Positions 7,583 to 16,136 of a stretch of 64,000 nt of DNA are shown here, one piece after another (within the stretch, counting starts at the first letter, position 1; each line of letters begins with the position of its first letter). The translations under genes were made by a program, and so were the position numbers. Source of the stretch: DASYCK01 sp036500205 (GTDB lineage: Bacteria; Myxococcota_A; Polyangia; Fen-1088); the NCBI GenBank assembly GCA_036500205.1, contig DASYCK010000167.1, forward strand, positions 8,739-72,738, read 5' to 3'. The notes below the pieces were generated by a model. The model saw only the letters and a list, made by a program, of their open reading frames with translations. It was not told the origin of the DNA and searched no databases.

Positions 7583-9346
7583 GTGAAAACAACCGACAGC
7601 GGGAAGCACAAGACGCCCGAGGATCCCCTCGTCGGCCAGCTGGTCGCGGGGAAGTGGCGGGTCATCGGGCGTCTGCACGACGTCGGGTCGGCGGTCGCGT
7701 ATCGGGTCGAGCGGGTGCCGACCGGCGAGGCGGCGCGCCTCGTCCTGGCCGAGGAGTCGCAGAGCATTCCCCGGGGCGAGCTGGCGCGATTCGATCGCGA
7801 AGCGCGCATCGCCGGGCAGGTCAAGCACCCGCGGGTCGCGAGGATCCTGGACTTCGGCGCCTGGCGCGAGCGTCCGTTTCTGGTCGCCGAGCTGCTGAAG
7901 GGGAAGCGGTTGAGCGACCTCATCGGCACCGACGAGATGACCGTGCGACGCGCGGTCGGGATCGCCGCTCAGCTGCTCGAGGCGGCGGGTCACTTGCACG
8001 CCCACGGTGTCGTCCATCGCGACTTGAGCCCAGCGGGCGTGGTGCTGGTCGATTCGCCCGCTGGTGACCAGGTGAAGATCGCGCCCCCCGAGCTGGGATT
8101 GCGGGGCGTCGGCCTCGCGGAGCGCAGGGGCGATCACGGCCGCGATCTGCTGGCGATCGGACGCATGCTCTACGCGATGTGCGTGGGGCGCGCGCCGGAA
8201 GGCGAGGGGGCGATCGCCGAGCCGCCGAGGCGGGCGGCGCCCGGGCGCGACATCGGCGAGGGGCTCGAAGGGGTGATCTCGAAAGCGATGGCGCCGCAGC
8301 CGGGCGCTCGGTTTCAATCGGCGGCGGATTTCCTGAGCGCGCTGGGGACCGAAGGAATGGTGAGGCCCGTGCGACCGGTGCGCCCGCGACCCGCGATTCG
8401 CGTCGGGAAGGGGAAGGCCGCCCGCGTTCCGGGGCGCGGCGGCGAGGCGCTGTCCAAGGTCAAGATCGCCTGGGGGTTGGCCGTGCTGGTGGCGATCGTC
8501 GGCACCGGCGTCGTGCTTCGTAGCGCTCAGGTCGGGCGGAGAGCGCCGCCCGTGGAAGAAGAGGAGACAGTCGTTCCGGCGCGTCCGGCTCTGGAAGCGC
8601 GGAGAGCGGACGTGCCACCGCGCGACGAGCTCCCGCCCGCGCGGGCACCCCTGCCGGTGGTGCCGCTGGCGCGCGTGGCGCCGGCGCCGATGGTCGAGAT
8701 GGCGCCGCCGCCGCCCCCGGCGCCGGTGCGTCCCGCGCCGCCGCCGAAAACGCCGAGCCCCAAGATCGCGGCTTCGGCGCCGCCGACACCGAGGGCCCTC
8801 GTGGCTCCCCTCGCTCCGCCGGCGCGCGTACCCGTGAGCCCGGCGGGGCGGCTGGCCAGCGCCAGACCGGGCGGCGTGAACGCGCCCGCCGCGCCCGCCG
8901 TTCCGCTCGTCCCCATCACCGACGGCGAGCGGGCCGAGGTGCTGCAGCTGATAGCCGCGCGCGACACCGCGCACGCCAACGAGAAGATCACGGCGCTCAT
9001 GCAGCGCGATCCGCGGGTCGCCTGGCCCCACGTCGCGCTGGCCGAGCTGCACTTCCGAAACCTGTGGCGGCGAGACGTCGTGCGCCAGTGGCAGATCGCC
9101 CTTGCCCTCGACCCGACGCTGAAGGAAGACCCCCGCCTCGCCAGGCACCTGTGCCTGGCGCAAGATCCGAAATGGGAGGCGGCGGGCATCGGCCAGCTGC
9201 GCGCGGAGCTCGGCGCGCAAGCCACCGCGCTGCTCGCCACGTGCTCACCGGCCGTTCCCGCGCCCACCGGCCCCAGCGGGAATCCGGGTGGGGCCGGCGA
9301 GCAGAGGTCTGGCGACGAGGACAGCGGCGGCGACCCGGAACGCTGA
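7583..9346 (+). CDS. Membrane-anchored Ser/Thr pseudokinase with periplasmic C-terminal domain
   Basis: The product is 587 residues from a GTG start. Residues ~20-270 have the Hanks-kinase fold: HGVVHRDLSP (141-150), then D-HGRDLLAIGRMLYAMCVGRAP in the helix F/G region. Catalytic features are missing. The Gly-rich loop is not GxGxxG, the VAIK lysine position reads ARLVLAEE, the Asn after the HRD loop is Gly, and the DFG aspartate is replaced by an Ala-Pro-Pro segment. Only the HRD Asp (147) remains. A single transmembrane helix lies at about 293-312. Beyond it come ~130 Pro/Ala-rich residues and a C-terminal helical, TPR-like domain (~450-560). I infer a cytosolic pseudokinase sensor or scaffold with an extracytoplasmic tail. 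The next lipoprotein gene starts 48 bases downstream and may be co-transcribed. Confidence 0.8.
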   Translation: MKTTDSGKHKTPEDPLVGQLVAGKWRVIGRLHDVGSAVAYRVERVPTGEAARLVLAEESQSIPRGELARFDREARIAGQVKHPRVARILDFGAWRERPFLVAELLKGKRLSDLIGTDEMTVRRAVGIAAQLLEAAGHLHAHGVVHRDLSPAGVVLVDSPAGDQVKIAPPELGLRGVGLAERRGDHGRDLLAIGRMLYAMCVGRAPEGEGAIAEPPRRAAPGRDIGEGLEGVISKAMAPQPGARFQSAADFLSALGTEGMVRPVRPVRPRPAIRVGKGKAARVPGRGGEALSKVKIAWGLAVLVAIVGTGVVLRSAQVGRRAPPVEEEETVVPARPALEARRADVPPRDELPPARAPLPVVPLARVAPAPMVEMAPPPPPAPVRPAPPPKTPSPKIAASAPPTPRALVAPLAPPARVPVSPAGRLASARPGGVNAPAAPAVPLVPITDGERAEVLQLIAARDTAHANEKITALMQRDPRVAWPHVALAELHFRNLWRRDVVRQWQIALALDPTLKEDPRLARHLCLAQDPKWEAAGIGQLRAELGAQATALLATCSPAVPAPTGPSGNPGGAGEQRSGDEDSGGDPER

Positions 9347-9394
9347 AGCTCGCGAGCTCGGCAACTCTCCCGGCGAGAGACCGAAACGGGAGGC

Positions 9395-10582
9395 GTGCTG
9401 CGTGCATTGCTTTGCGGGGCTCTGGTCGTCGGGTGCGTTCCCAGGACCGATCTGGCGGGGAAGGGGACCGCGGACGCCGACGTGGCGAACGCGGCCGGGG
9501 CCAGCCTGGTTTTACCAGCGGCGGGAGCCACCGGCGTGCCGCGAAACCTCGCGGCCTTCTGGGTGAGGTTCACGGGACCGGTGAGCTTTCCGGATGGGGC
9601 CCTGACGCTCGGCGGGGCGGCCGGGGCGGTCATGCTGGCACAGCCGGTGGTGGGAGATTGTCCCGACGGAGGGGCGGGGCTCTGCGTGCAGGTGGGGGTC
9701 GCCGACGAGCTCGCTCCGGCGAGCAGCTACGTCGTCGGCATCGGCGACGGCCTCGAGGATGCCGCCGGCGCGCCGCTCCCCGCTGGCGTCGTCGGACGGT
9801 TCGACACCGCCGCGGACGTCGATCTGATTCCCCCCGCGATCTCGGGACTGACGGTCGTACCGTCGGGGCCGTGCGTCCTCGTCAGCTTTCAGACCGACGA
9901 GAATGCCGAGGCTGGCGTGCGCATCGAGGGGAGCGACGCGAGCCGCGCCATCTCGGCGGGGGCCGGCAGGACGCAGTTCTCGCTGGCGGTATCGATCGCC
10001 GATCTCCCCGGCGGCAGCGCCGTCGCGATCATCGCCACCGCGGCGGATCGGGCCGGCAATCGCGCGGAGTCGGCGGCGGTGCCGCTGACCGTGCCGCTCG
10101 GCCTGCTGCCCCTGGCCATCACCGAGCTGCTCGCCAACCCGGCCGGCACCGAACCGACGCAAGAGTTCGTCGAGCTGCGAAACCTGGGAGAGGACGCCGT
10201 CGAGCTGGGCGGGCTCGCCATCGCCGACGCGAAGGGGATGGACACCCTGCCTCCCACGACGCTCGCCGCGGGGGCGTATGCGCTCGTCGTCGCCAGCGGC
10301 TTCGATCCCGCGAGCGCGAAGGACACGCCGCCGCTGGCCGGGACGCCGCTCGTTCGGGTGGACAGCCGCATCGGCTCGGACGGCCTCTCGAACGGCGGCG
10401 AGGCGGTGCGGTTGCTGTCGGCTGACGGCGTCGTCATCTCGAGCTACAGCGCGGCGATCGACGTCTCGGCGACCGCGTGGTCCGGCAAGAGCGTTCACCG
10501 CGTCCCGGAAGGCGCTTGCGATCAAGAGCCGAGCTGGACCCGCATCCCGTCGCCACCGACGCCAGGCTGGGGGGCGCCCTGA
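9395..10582 (+). CDS. Lipoprotein with Ig-like and lamin-tail domains
   Basis: The product is 395 residues. A very short leader ends in the lipobox VVGC (Cys14). Residues ~35-130 resemble the bacterial SbsA-type Ig-like domain (PAAGATGVPRNLAAFWVRFTGPV, then ASSYVVGIGDGLEDAAG). A second Ig/fibronectin-like strand set follows to ~235. Residues ~245-375 form a lamin-tail (LTD) domain: LAITELLANPAGTEPTQEFVELRNLG ... AYALVVASG ... GEAVRLLSADGVVI ... SVHRVPEG. LTD domains in secreted bacterial proteins are associated with nuclease, phytase or adhesion proteins, but no enzyme domain is attached here. The GTG start has GGGAGG only one base away, so translation might instead begin at the CTG (9398) or TTG (9407) just downstream. 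Confidence 0.7.
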   Translation: MLRALLCGALVVGCVPRTDLAGKGTADADVANAAGASLVLPAAGATGVPRNLAAFWVRFTGPVSFPDGALTLGGAAGAVMLAQPVVGDCPDGGAGLCVQVGVADELAPASSYVVGIGDGLEDAAGAPLPAGVVGRFDTAADVDLIPPAISGLTVVPSGPCVLVSFQTDENAEAGVRIEGSDASRAISAGAGRTQFSLAVSIADLPGGSAVAIIATAADRAGNRAESAAVPLTVPLGLLPLAITELLANPAGTEPTQEFVELRNLGEDAVELGGLAIADAKGMDTLPPTTLAAGAYALVVASGFDPASAKDTPPLAGTPLVRVDSRIGSDGLSNGGEAVRLLSADGVVISSYSAAIDVSATAWSGKSVHRVPEGACDQEPSWTRIPSPPTPGWGAP

Positions 10583-10667
10583 GCGTTCGTCTCGCGCTTC
10601 GTCGGCGCGGACGCCCGACAGCGAAGGCTCTCCCCCCGCGTGCGGTCCTCGTGGTAGGAAAAGGGCC

Positions 10668-11417
10668 ATGTCGGGGCACAATCGCTGGTCGAAGATCAAG
10701 CACAAGAAGGAAGCCTCCGACTCGAAGAAGTCCAAGGTCTGGACGAAGGTCATCAAGGAGATCACGGTCTCCGCGCGCCTGGGCGGCGGTGACCTTCACG
10801 GCAATCCGCGGCTGCGCACGGCCGTCGACAAGGCGCGCGCCGTGAACATGACGAACGACGTGGTCGAACGATCGATCAAGAAGGGGATCGGCGATCTGGA
10901 CGGTGTCACCTACGACGAGTTCGCCTACGAGGTCTACGGCCCCGGCGGTACGGCCATGATCGTCGAGATCATGACCGACAACCGCAACCGCACCGCCAGC
11001 GAGGTTCGCAACGTGTTGCAGCGGTACAACGGCAACCTGGGCGCGCTGGGCTCGGTCGCCTACATGTTCAAGAAGCAGGGCGTGATCATGTTCGACAAGA
11101 CCGAGGTCGACGAGAACATCGTCACCGATCTGGCCATCGAGCTGGGCGCCGACGACGTCAAGTCGGAGGCCGAGAGCATCACCGTGCTGACCGAGCCGAA
11201 GGAGTTCGAGCGCATCCGCGAGGCATTTAAAGAAAAGAAGCTGGCGGCGCCGGTCTCCGCCGAGGTGACGATGGTGCCGCAGACCTTGGTGCGCCTGACG
11301 GGCGGCGACGCCGAGAAGGCCGTGAAGCTGGTGTCGGCGCTGGAAGACAACGACGACGTGCAGAACGTGTATTCCAACATGGACGTCGACGACTCGGTTC
11401 TGGAGAGTGTCGGCTGA
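10668..11417 (+). CDS. yebC: YebC/PmpR-family protein (translation or transcription regulator)
   Basis: The product is 249 residues and full length for the family. The hallmark N terminus MSGHNRWSKIKHKK is present, followed by the conserved GGxxxxNxRLRTAVDKARAxNM, YGPGGTAMIVEIMTDN and LRxxxxGNLGxxGSVAYMF motifs. The frame is open far upstream, but ATG 10668 with AGGAAAAGG before it is the family start. YebC proteins were described as DNA-binding regulators and more recently as factors that help ribosomes at difficult sequences such as polyproline. The gene heads the resolvasome genes ruvC-ruvA-ruvB, a common order in Proteobacteria, and is probably co-transcribed with them. Confidence 0.95.
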   Translation: MSGHNRWSKIKHKKEASDSKKSKVWTKVIKEITVSARLGGGDLHGNPRLRTAVDKARAVNMTNDVVERSIKKGIGDLDGVTYDEFAYEVYGPGGTAMIVEIMTDNRNRTASEVRNVLQRYNGNLGALGSVAYMFKKQGVIMFDKTEVDENIVTDLAIELGADDVKSEAESITVLTEPKEFERIREAFKEKKLAAPVSAEVTMVPQTLVRLTGGDAEKAVKLVSALEDNDDVQNVYSNMDVDDSVLESVG

Positions 11418-11427
11418 GCGGGCGGCG

Positions 11428-11973
11428 ATGGCCGGGCGGCAAGCCGGTCGTCGCCCCGGATGGCCCGACTCCACAGGGGCGACGGCGCGACGGATCCTGG
11501 GAATCGATCCCGGAACCTTGCGGCTCGGATACGGGGTCATCGAGACGGTGGGCGCCGCCGACGTTCGCTACGTCGAGTGCGGCATCATCTCGGCGCCGGC
11601 GCGCATGCCGCGGGGGGAGCGCCTGGTGGAGATCGCGCGCGGTCTCCGCGAGCTGCTCGTCGAGGTGCAGCCCCACGCGGTGGCGATGGAAGAGGCCTTC
11701 TTCGGCAAGAACATTCAATCGACCCTGGCGCTGGGCGAAGCGCGCGGCGTCGCCATCCTGGTGGCGGGGGAAGCGAAGTTGACGGTGGTTGGGTACACGC
11801 CGGCGACGATCAAGAAGAACGTCGTCGGTCATGGCCGCGCCACGAAGGACCAGATCGCCTATCTGGTCCGCACCACGTTGCGCATGCGCCGGGTGCCCTC
11901 GAGCGACGCCGCCGATGCGCTGGCCATAGCCATCTGTCACGCGCGGCAGCGCGGGGTGGGGGGGCTGCTGTGA
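11428..11973 (+). CDS. ruvC: Crossover junction endodeoxyribonuclease RuvC
   Basis: The product is 181 residues from ATG 11428; a GTG at 11407, overlapping yebC by 11 bases, is the alternative. RuvC resolves Holliday junctions by symmetric nicking on the RuvAB-bound junction. The catalytic acidic residues are in place: the first Asp in ILGIDPGT, Glu in AMEEAFFGKN, and the C-terminal Asp pair in SSDAADALAIA. Conserved RGVAI and KKNVVGHGRATKDQI segments confirm the family. About 22 extra residues precede the usual start of the first strand; they are Arg/Gly-rich and may be dispensable. The stop codon overlaps the ruvA start (GTGA). Confidence 0.95.
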   Translation: MAGRQAGRRPGWPDSTGATARRILGIDPGTLRLGYGVIETVGAADVRYVECGIISAPARMPRGERLVEIARGLRELLVEVQPHAVAMEEAFFGKNIQSTLALGEARGVAILVAGEAKLTVVGYTPATIKKNVVGHGRATKDQIAYLVRTTLRMRRVPSSDAADALAIAICHARQRGVGGLL

Positions 11974-12581
11974 TCGCTCACCTGCGCGGCCGCCTGCTGG
12001 AGAAAGACGGCGAGTCGGTGGTGCTCGACGTGGCTGGCGTCGGCTACCAGGTGGCGATCAGCGTGGCGGCCTCGCGCGAGCTGGGGCCAGCGGGCGCCGA
12101 CGCGCGCTTGTGGGTCTACAGTCACTTCGTGCAGGACGGCGGCCTGTCGCTGTTCGGCTTCACCGATCGCGAGGAGCGCTCGCTGTTCGAGACCTTGCTG
12201 GGCGTGCAGGGGGTGGGGCCGAAGGTGGCGCTCGCCATCCTCTCGGGGCTGCCCCGCGCCGAGCTGACGACGGCCATCGCGGGCGCCGACGTGGCGCGCC
12301 TGACCCAGATCAAGGGGGTGGGGCGGAAGACCGCCGAGCGCCTGGCGGTCGAGCTGCGCGACAAGCTGGTGCCGTTTCCGGTCGCGCCCGCCTCGGCCAC
12401 GCGCGCCTCGGCCGCCCAAGTCGGACCGGTGCTGCCCCAGCGGCTGGCCGACGTGCAAGGGGCCCTGTCGGGGCTCGGCTATCGCCCCGTCGAGATCGAG
12501 CCGATCATCGCGCGGCTCGATCCCGCCGAGCCTGCCGCGGATCTCCTCAAGCAGGCGCTGGCGGCCTTGAGGAGGATCTAG
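11970..12581 (+). CDS. ruvA: Holliday junction DNA helicase subunit RuvA
   Basis: The product is 203 residues from a GTG that overlaps the ruvC stop by 4 bases. RuvA tetramers clamp the four-way junction and load RuvB. The N-terminal OB fold (IAHLRGRLLEKDGESVVLDVAGVGYQV) and two helix-hairpin-helix motifs (LLGVQGVGPKVALAILSGL and LTQIKGVGRKTAERLAVELRDK) are intact. The acidic pin region lies between. The C-terminal domain III (~150-203), which contacts RuvB, follows an Ala-rich linker. ruvB begins 6 bases after the stop, so the three genes are translated as one unit. Confidence 0.96.
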   Translation: MIAHLRGRLLEKDGESVVLDVAGVGYQVAISVAASRELGPAGADARLWVYSHFVQDGGLSLFGFTDREERSLFETLLGVQGVGPKVALAILSGLPRAELTTAIAGADVARLTQIKGVGRKTAERLAVELRDKLVPFPVAPASATRASAAQVGPVLPQRLADVQGALSGLGYRPVEIEPIIARLDPAEPAADLLKQALAALRRI

Positions 12582-12587
12582 AAGCTC

Positions 12588-13739
12588 ATGGCGCGCAAAC
12601 CGCACGATGAAGGTCCACCCGAGACGAGCCGCCCGGTGATTCACCGTCCCGTGTCGTCCGCGGGCGCGCCGAAGCAGGAGGAGCCCCCCTTCGATGACGA
12701 CGCGCGGTTGCTGTCCCCGGCCCTTCGCCTACCCGGTGACGGCGAGGAGGACGCGGCGCTGCGCCCGAAGCGCTTCGACGAGTTCATCGGACAGCGAAAG
12801 ATCGTCGAGAACATGGCGGTGTACGTCGAGGCGGCGCGGCGGCGCGGCGACGCGCTCGATCACGTGCTGCTGGCGGGGCCACCTGGGCTCGGCAAGACCA
12901 CGCTGGCGTTCCTGCTGGCCAACGAGATGGGGACCGCCATTCACGTGACGTCGGGGCCGGCGCTGGAGCGCAAGGGCGATCTGGCGGGCATCCTCACGTC
13001 GTTGCGGCGGGGCGATGTGCTGTTCATCGACGAGATTCACCGCCTGCAATCGGTCGTCGAGGAGAGCCTGTACCCGGCGATGGAGGACTTCCGCATCGAG
13101 ATCGTGACCGGCGTCGGGGCCGGCGCGCGCGCCATTCCCCTGCCGCTCGAGCACTTCACCTTGGTGGGGGCCACCACGCGCACGGGGCAGCTGGCGTCGC
13201 CGCTGCTGTCGCGCTTCGGCATCGTCGAACAGTTCGGCTTCTACAACGCGGACGAGCTGACGACGATCGTGCGGCGCTCGGCCCGGCTGCTCGACATCCC
13301 CATCGATGACGCGGGCGCCACCGAGATCGGCCGCCGCGCCCGCGGCACGCCGCGCATCGCGAACCGCCTGCTGCGCCGGGTGCGGGACTTCGCCGAGGTG
13401 CGCGGCGACGGACGGATCACGCGCGACGCGGCGGAGTATGCGCTCGGCCGCCTCGAGGTGGACGCCCACGGGCTCGACGCCAGCGATCGACGGATCCTGT
13501 CGACGATCGTGCAGCGTTTCGACGGCGGTCCGGTCGGCATCGAATCTCTGGCGGCGGCGCTGGCCGAGGACCGCGACACGCTCGAGTACGTGTACGAGCC
13601 GTACCTGATTCAGGAGGGGTTCCTGCTGCGCACCCCGCGCGGCCGTCAGGTGACCCGGCGCGCCTTCGAACATCTGGGCGTTCCGCTACCCGCCGCGCGC
13701 TCTGGCGGAGGGGGCCAGGGGACGCTGTTCGATCCTTGA
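12588..13739 (+). CDS. ruvB: Holliday junction branch-migration ATPase RuvB
   Basis: The product is 383 residues, about 40 longer than E. coli RuvB because of a Pro/Glu-rich N-terminal extension. The conserved part starts near residue 57 (LRPKRFDEFIGQ). Walker A GPPGLGKTT (97-105), Walker B LFIDEIHRL, sensor 1 GATTRTGQLASPLLSRFG and the C-terminal winged helix (PYLIQEGFLLRTPRGR) are all present. RuvB hexamers pump DNA through the RuvA-bound junction. It is the last gene of the yebC-ruvCAB run. Only 19 bases separate its stop from the convergent dapF stop, and I see no strong terminator in between. Confidence 0.97.
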   Translation: MARKPHDEGPPETSRPVIHRPVSSAGAPKQEEPPFDDDARLLSPALRLPGDGEEDAALRPKRFDEFIGQRKIVENMAVYVEAARRRGDALDHVLLAGPPGLGKTTLAFLLANEMGTAIHVTSGPALERKGDLAGILTSLRRGDVLFIDEIHRLQSVVEESLYPAMEDFRIEIVTGVGAGARAIPLPLEHFTLVGATTRTGQLASPLLSRFGIVEQFGFYNADELTTIVRRSARLLDIPIDDAGATEIGRRARGTPRIANRLLRRVRDFAEVRGDGRITRDAAEYALGRLEVDAHGLDASDRRILSTIVQRFDGGPVGIESLAAALAEDRDTLEYVYEPYLIQEGFLLRTPRGRQVTRRAFEHLGVPLPAARSGGGGQGTLFDP

Positions 13740-13758
13740 TTGCCGTGATCCGGCGGAA

Positions 13759-14682
13759 CTAACCCGCGTCGGCGGCGAGCGCCGTCACACGGGCGAGATC
13801 GAGCTCGGCGGAGAAGACCGTGGTGGCCGGCCCCCTCATCCGCACGCCCGAAAGACCGGGGGCGACCGTGATGAAAAGCGCCCCGCCCGGCAGATTCACG
13901 GTGATCTCGCGGCCCGGCTGCAGGCGCTCCTCCACCACGGCGGCCGCCACCGTCGCGCAAGCGCCGGTCCCGCAGGCCAGCGTGATCGCGCAGCCCCGCT
14001 CCCACACGACCAGATCGATCTCGTCGCCCCGCAGCCGCGCGAACTCGACGTTCGTCCGGTTGGGGAACACGGGCGCATGCTCCAGGTGCGGGCCGTACTG
14101 CTCGGCGAGCGCGCGCAGGTCCGCCTGCGGGTCGTCGATGAAGATGACGGCGTGGGGGTTTCCCATCGAGACCGCCGTGAAATGAAAGCGGCGCCCCTCC
14201 ACGTCGATGGGGGTGCGAACCGCTCGCGCCGTTCCCCCGGGGCTCATCGGGATCTCGCCGCGCTCGAAGCGCGGCCTCCCCATCTGCACGGCGACGCTGT
14301 CGACCTCGCCCCCCGCCGTCGAGATCTCGCACTCGAGGAGCCCGGCCCCCGTGTCGATCCGCAGCGGCGAACGGCGCAGCGACGCATCGGCCTCGTACAG
14401 AACCTTCGCCACGCAGCGGATGCCGTTGCCGCACATCTCGGCTTCGCTGCCGTCCGCGTTCAGCACCCGCATGCGGGCATCGCCGCCGGTTCCGGGCAGG
14501 ATCGCCAGGATTCCGTCGGCGCCGACGCCGAAGTGGCGATCACAGACCGCGCGCACGGCGGCCGGCGCTTGAATGGCCGCCGCCACGTCGTCGCGCACGC
14601 GCCCCGCGCGCAGATCGACGACGACGAAGTCGTTGCCCAGCCCCTGAACCTTGGCGAACGGAAGCGATCGGTTCGCGGACAT
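13759..14682 (-). CDS. dapF: Diaminopimelate epimerase DapF
   Basis: The product is 307 residues. DapF interconverts LL- and meso-diaminopimelate, supplying the peptidoglycan cross-linking residue and the lysine precursor. The two catalytic cysteines are visible in EMCGNGIRC (Cys84) and LACGTGACATVAA (about residue 235). The opening phrase FAKVQGLGNDFVVVD is family-typical. An internal loop (~25 residues) makes it slightly longer than the ~275-residue E. coli enzyme. It lies 9 bases downstream of secG and is probably the last gene of the pgk-tpiA-secG-dapF unit. Confidence 0.95.
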   Translation of the reverse strand: MSANRSLPFAKVQGLGNDFVVVDLRAGRVRDDVAAAIQAPAAVRAVCDRHFGVGADGILAILPGTGGDARMRVLNADGSEAEMCGNGIRCVAKVLYEADASLRRSPLRIDTGAGLLECEISTAGGEVDSVAVQMGRPRFERGEIPMSPGGTARAVRTPIDVEGRRFHFTAVSMGNPHAVIFIDDPQADLRALAEQYGPHLEHAPVFPNRTNVEFARLRGDEIDLVVWERGCAITLACGTGACATVAAAVVEERLQPGREITVNLPGGALFITVAPGLSGVRMRGPATTVFSAELDLARVTALAADAG

Positions 14683-14691
14683 GGTGACAGT

Positions 14692-15360
14692 CTACTCCGC
14701 GGGCGCGGCCGGTGCAGACGGCGCCGCAGGCTCGCTGGGGGCGGGCGCGCTCCCCGGCTCCTCGCCGGGAGGCTTCGCCACCGCGGCGGGCTTGGGGCGA
14801 ACGACTCGCTTCGGAGCCGCGGGCGCCGCCGGCGTTCCAGCGACGGGAGCGGCCTTCGGAGCGACCGGCTTGGTCATCGAGGTGCCGAGCTGGGGCTTCG
14901 TGAGCTCCATCTTGACGGGAATGGTGGCGGCGGGCGCCGCCGGGACCGTCAACATCGCGCCGGCGCTGCCGCCAGCCGCCTCGGACGCCGGCGCTGCCGC
15001 GCCATCCTTCGTCGTCGTCGCCGGGCGCGTCTTGTCGAGATCCGCCTTCATCTTGGCGGCCTTGTCCTCGTCGGCCTTCTTGTGGGCGGCGCGCTCGGAG
15101 GCGAGCTCCTGCAGCCGCTTCGAGTCCTGGCGGCTCGAATAGTGGGCGAGCGCCAGCGACGTCAGGAGAAACACGGCGGCCGTGATCGACGTGAGGCGGG
15201 TAAGGAAGTTTCCGGCGCCGGACGAGCCGAACACCGTCTGACTGCCACCACCGCCGCCGAACGCAATACCCATCCCGCCCCCCTTGCCGGCCTGGAGCAG
15301 AACCACCAGGATCAGAAACAGGCAGACGGTGATATGCAAGACTGTCAGGAACGTAACCAT
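14692..15360 (-). CDS. secG: Protein translocase subunit SecG with long Ala/Pro-rich tail
   Basis: The product is 222 residues. The N-terminal ~75 residues are a normal SecG: a transmembrane helix (VLHITVCLFLILVVLLQ), the cytosolic loop AGKGGGMGIAFGGGG-SQTVFGSSGAGNFLTR, and a second helix (ITAAVFLLTSLALA). SecG associates with SecYE and eases SecA-driven export. A Lys/Asp/Ala-rich, possibly helical stretch (about 80-115) and then a low-complexity Ala/Pro tail to the C terminus follow. The extension roughly triples the usual size (~75-110 residues). By topology it faces the periplasm if both helices insert normally. The start codon lies inside the 3' end of tpiA (16-base overlap), implying coupling. 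Confidence 0.9.
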   Translation of the reverse strand: MVTFLTVLHITVCLFLILVVLLQAGKGGGMGIAFGGGGGSQTVFGSSGAGNFLTRLTSITAAVFLLTSLALAHYSSRQDSKRLQELASERAAHKKADEDKAAKMKADLDKTRPATTTKDGAAAPASEAAGGSAGAMLTVPAAPAATIPVKMELTKPQLGTSMTKPVAPKAAPVAGTPAAPAAPKRVVRPKPAAVAKPPGEEPGSAPAPSEPAAPSAPAAPAE

Positions 15361-16124
15361 ACCTCGGTCCCTTCTTTCACGATGCGAACGAATGACTCTG
15401 CGGACAACGACGCGCCGCCGATCAAGGCGCCGTCGACGTTCTCTTCCGCCATCAGATCACGGATGTTGTCGGGTTTGACGCTGCCACCATAAAGGATCGA
15501 GATGCCGGCCGCCACCGCGGGGAACTTCGCCTGCAGGCGACCGCGAATGAAGTGATGCACCTCCTCGGCCTGGGCCGGCGTCGCGGTGCGCCCCGTGCCG
15601 ATTGCCCACACCGGCTCGTAGGCGATCAGCGAGCGCTGGACGTCGGCTTCCGTCATGTCGGCCAGCGCCGCGTCGAGCTGCTTTCCCACCACCGCCAGGG
15701 TCGTTCCCCCGTCGCGCTCGCCCAGCGTCTCGCCCACGCAGATGATGGGGGCCAGGCCCGCCACCAGCGCCGCGCGCGCCTTGCGGTTCACCTCGGCGTC
15801 TGTCTCGTGGTACAGCGCGCGCCGTTCGGAGTGGCCGACGATGACGTACTGGCAGCCCGCGTCCTTGAGCTGCGCCGTCGCCACCTCGCCCGTGAACGCC
15901 CCCTTGGTCTCCCAGGAGCAGTCCTGCCCCGACACCGCCACGTTGCTGCCCTTCAGGAGTTCTGCCACGGAGGTGATGGCCAGGAAGCCGGGCGACACGA
16001 TCACGATCGCGCCGGTCACGAGGGCCACATCCGCTTTCACGTCACCCGCAAGCGCCAGCGATTCCGCGAGCGAGCCGAAGAGTTTCCAGTTGCCCGCGAA
16101 GACGGGCTGCTTGTCCGATGCCAT
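15345..16124 (-). CDS. tpiA: Triosephosphate isomerase
   Basis: The product is 259 residues. It interconverts dihydroxyacetone phosphate and glyceraldehyde 3-phosphate. The substrate lysine is in GNWKLF, the electrophilic His in VIVGHSERR and the catalytic Glu in YEPVWAIGTG. The phosphate-binding loop ILYGGSVKPDN is complete. The motif after the lysine reads LFGS rather than the usual MN/MH, a mild departure. The gene begins 13 bases after pgk and overlaps secG by 16 bases. Confidence 0.96.
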   Translation of the reverse strand: MASDKQPVFAGNWKLFGSLAESLALAGDVKADVALVTGAIVIVSPGFLAITSVAELLKGSNVAVSGQDCSWETKGAFTGEVATAQLKDAGCQYVIVGHSERRALYHETDAEVNRKARAALVAGLAPIICVGETLGERDGGTTLAVVGKQLDAALADMTEADVQRSLIAYEPVWAIGTGRTATPAQAEEVHHFIRGRLQAKFPAVAAGISILYGGSVKPDNIRDLMAEENVDGALIGGASLSAESFVRIVKEGTEVWLRS

Positions 16125-16136
16125 GATGATGCGCTC

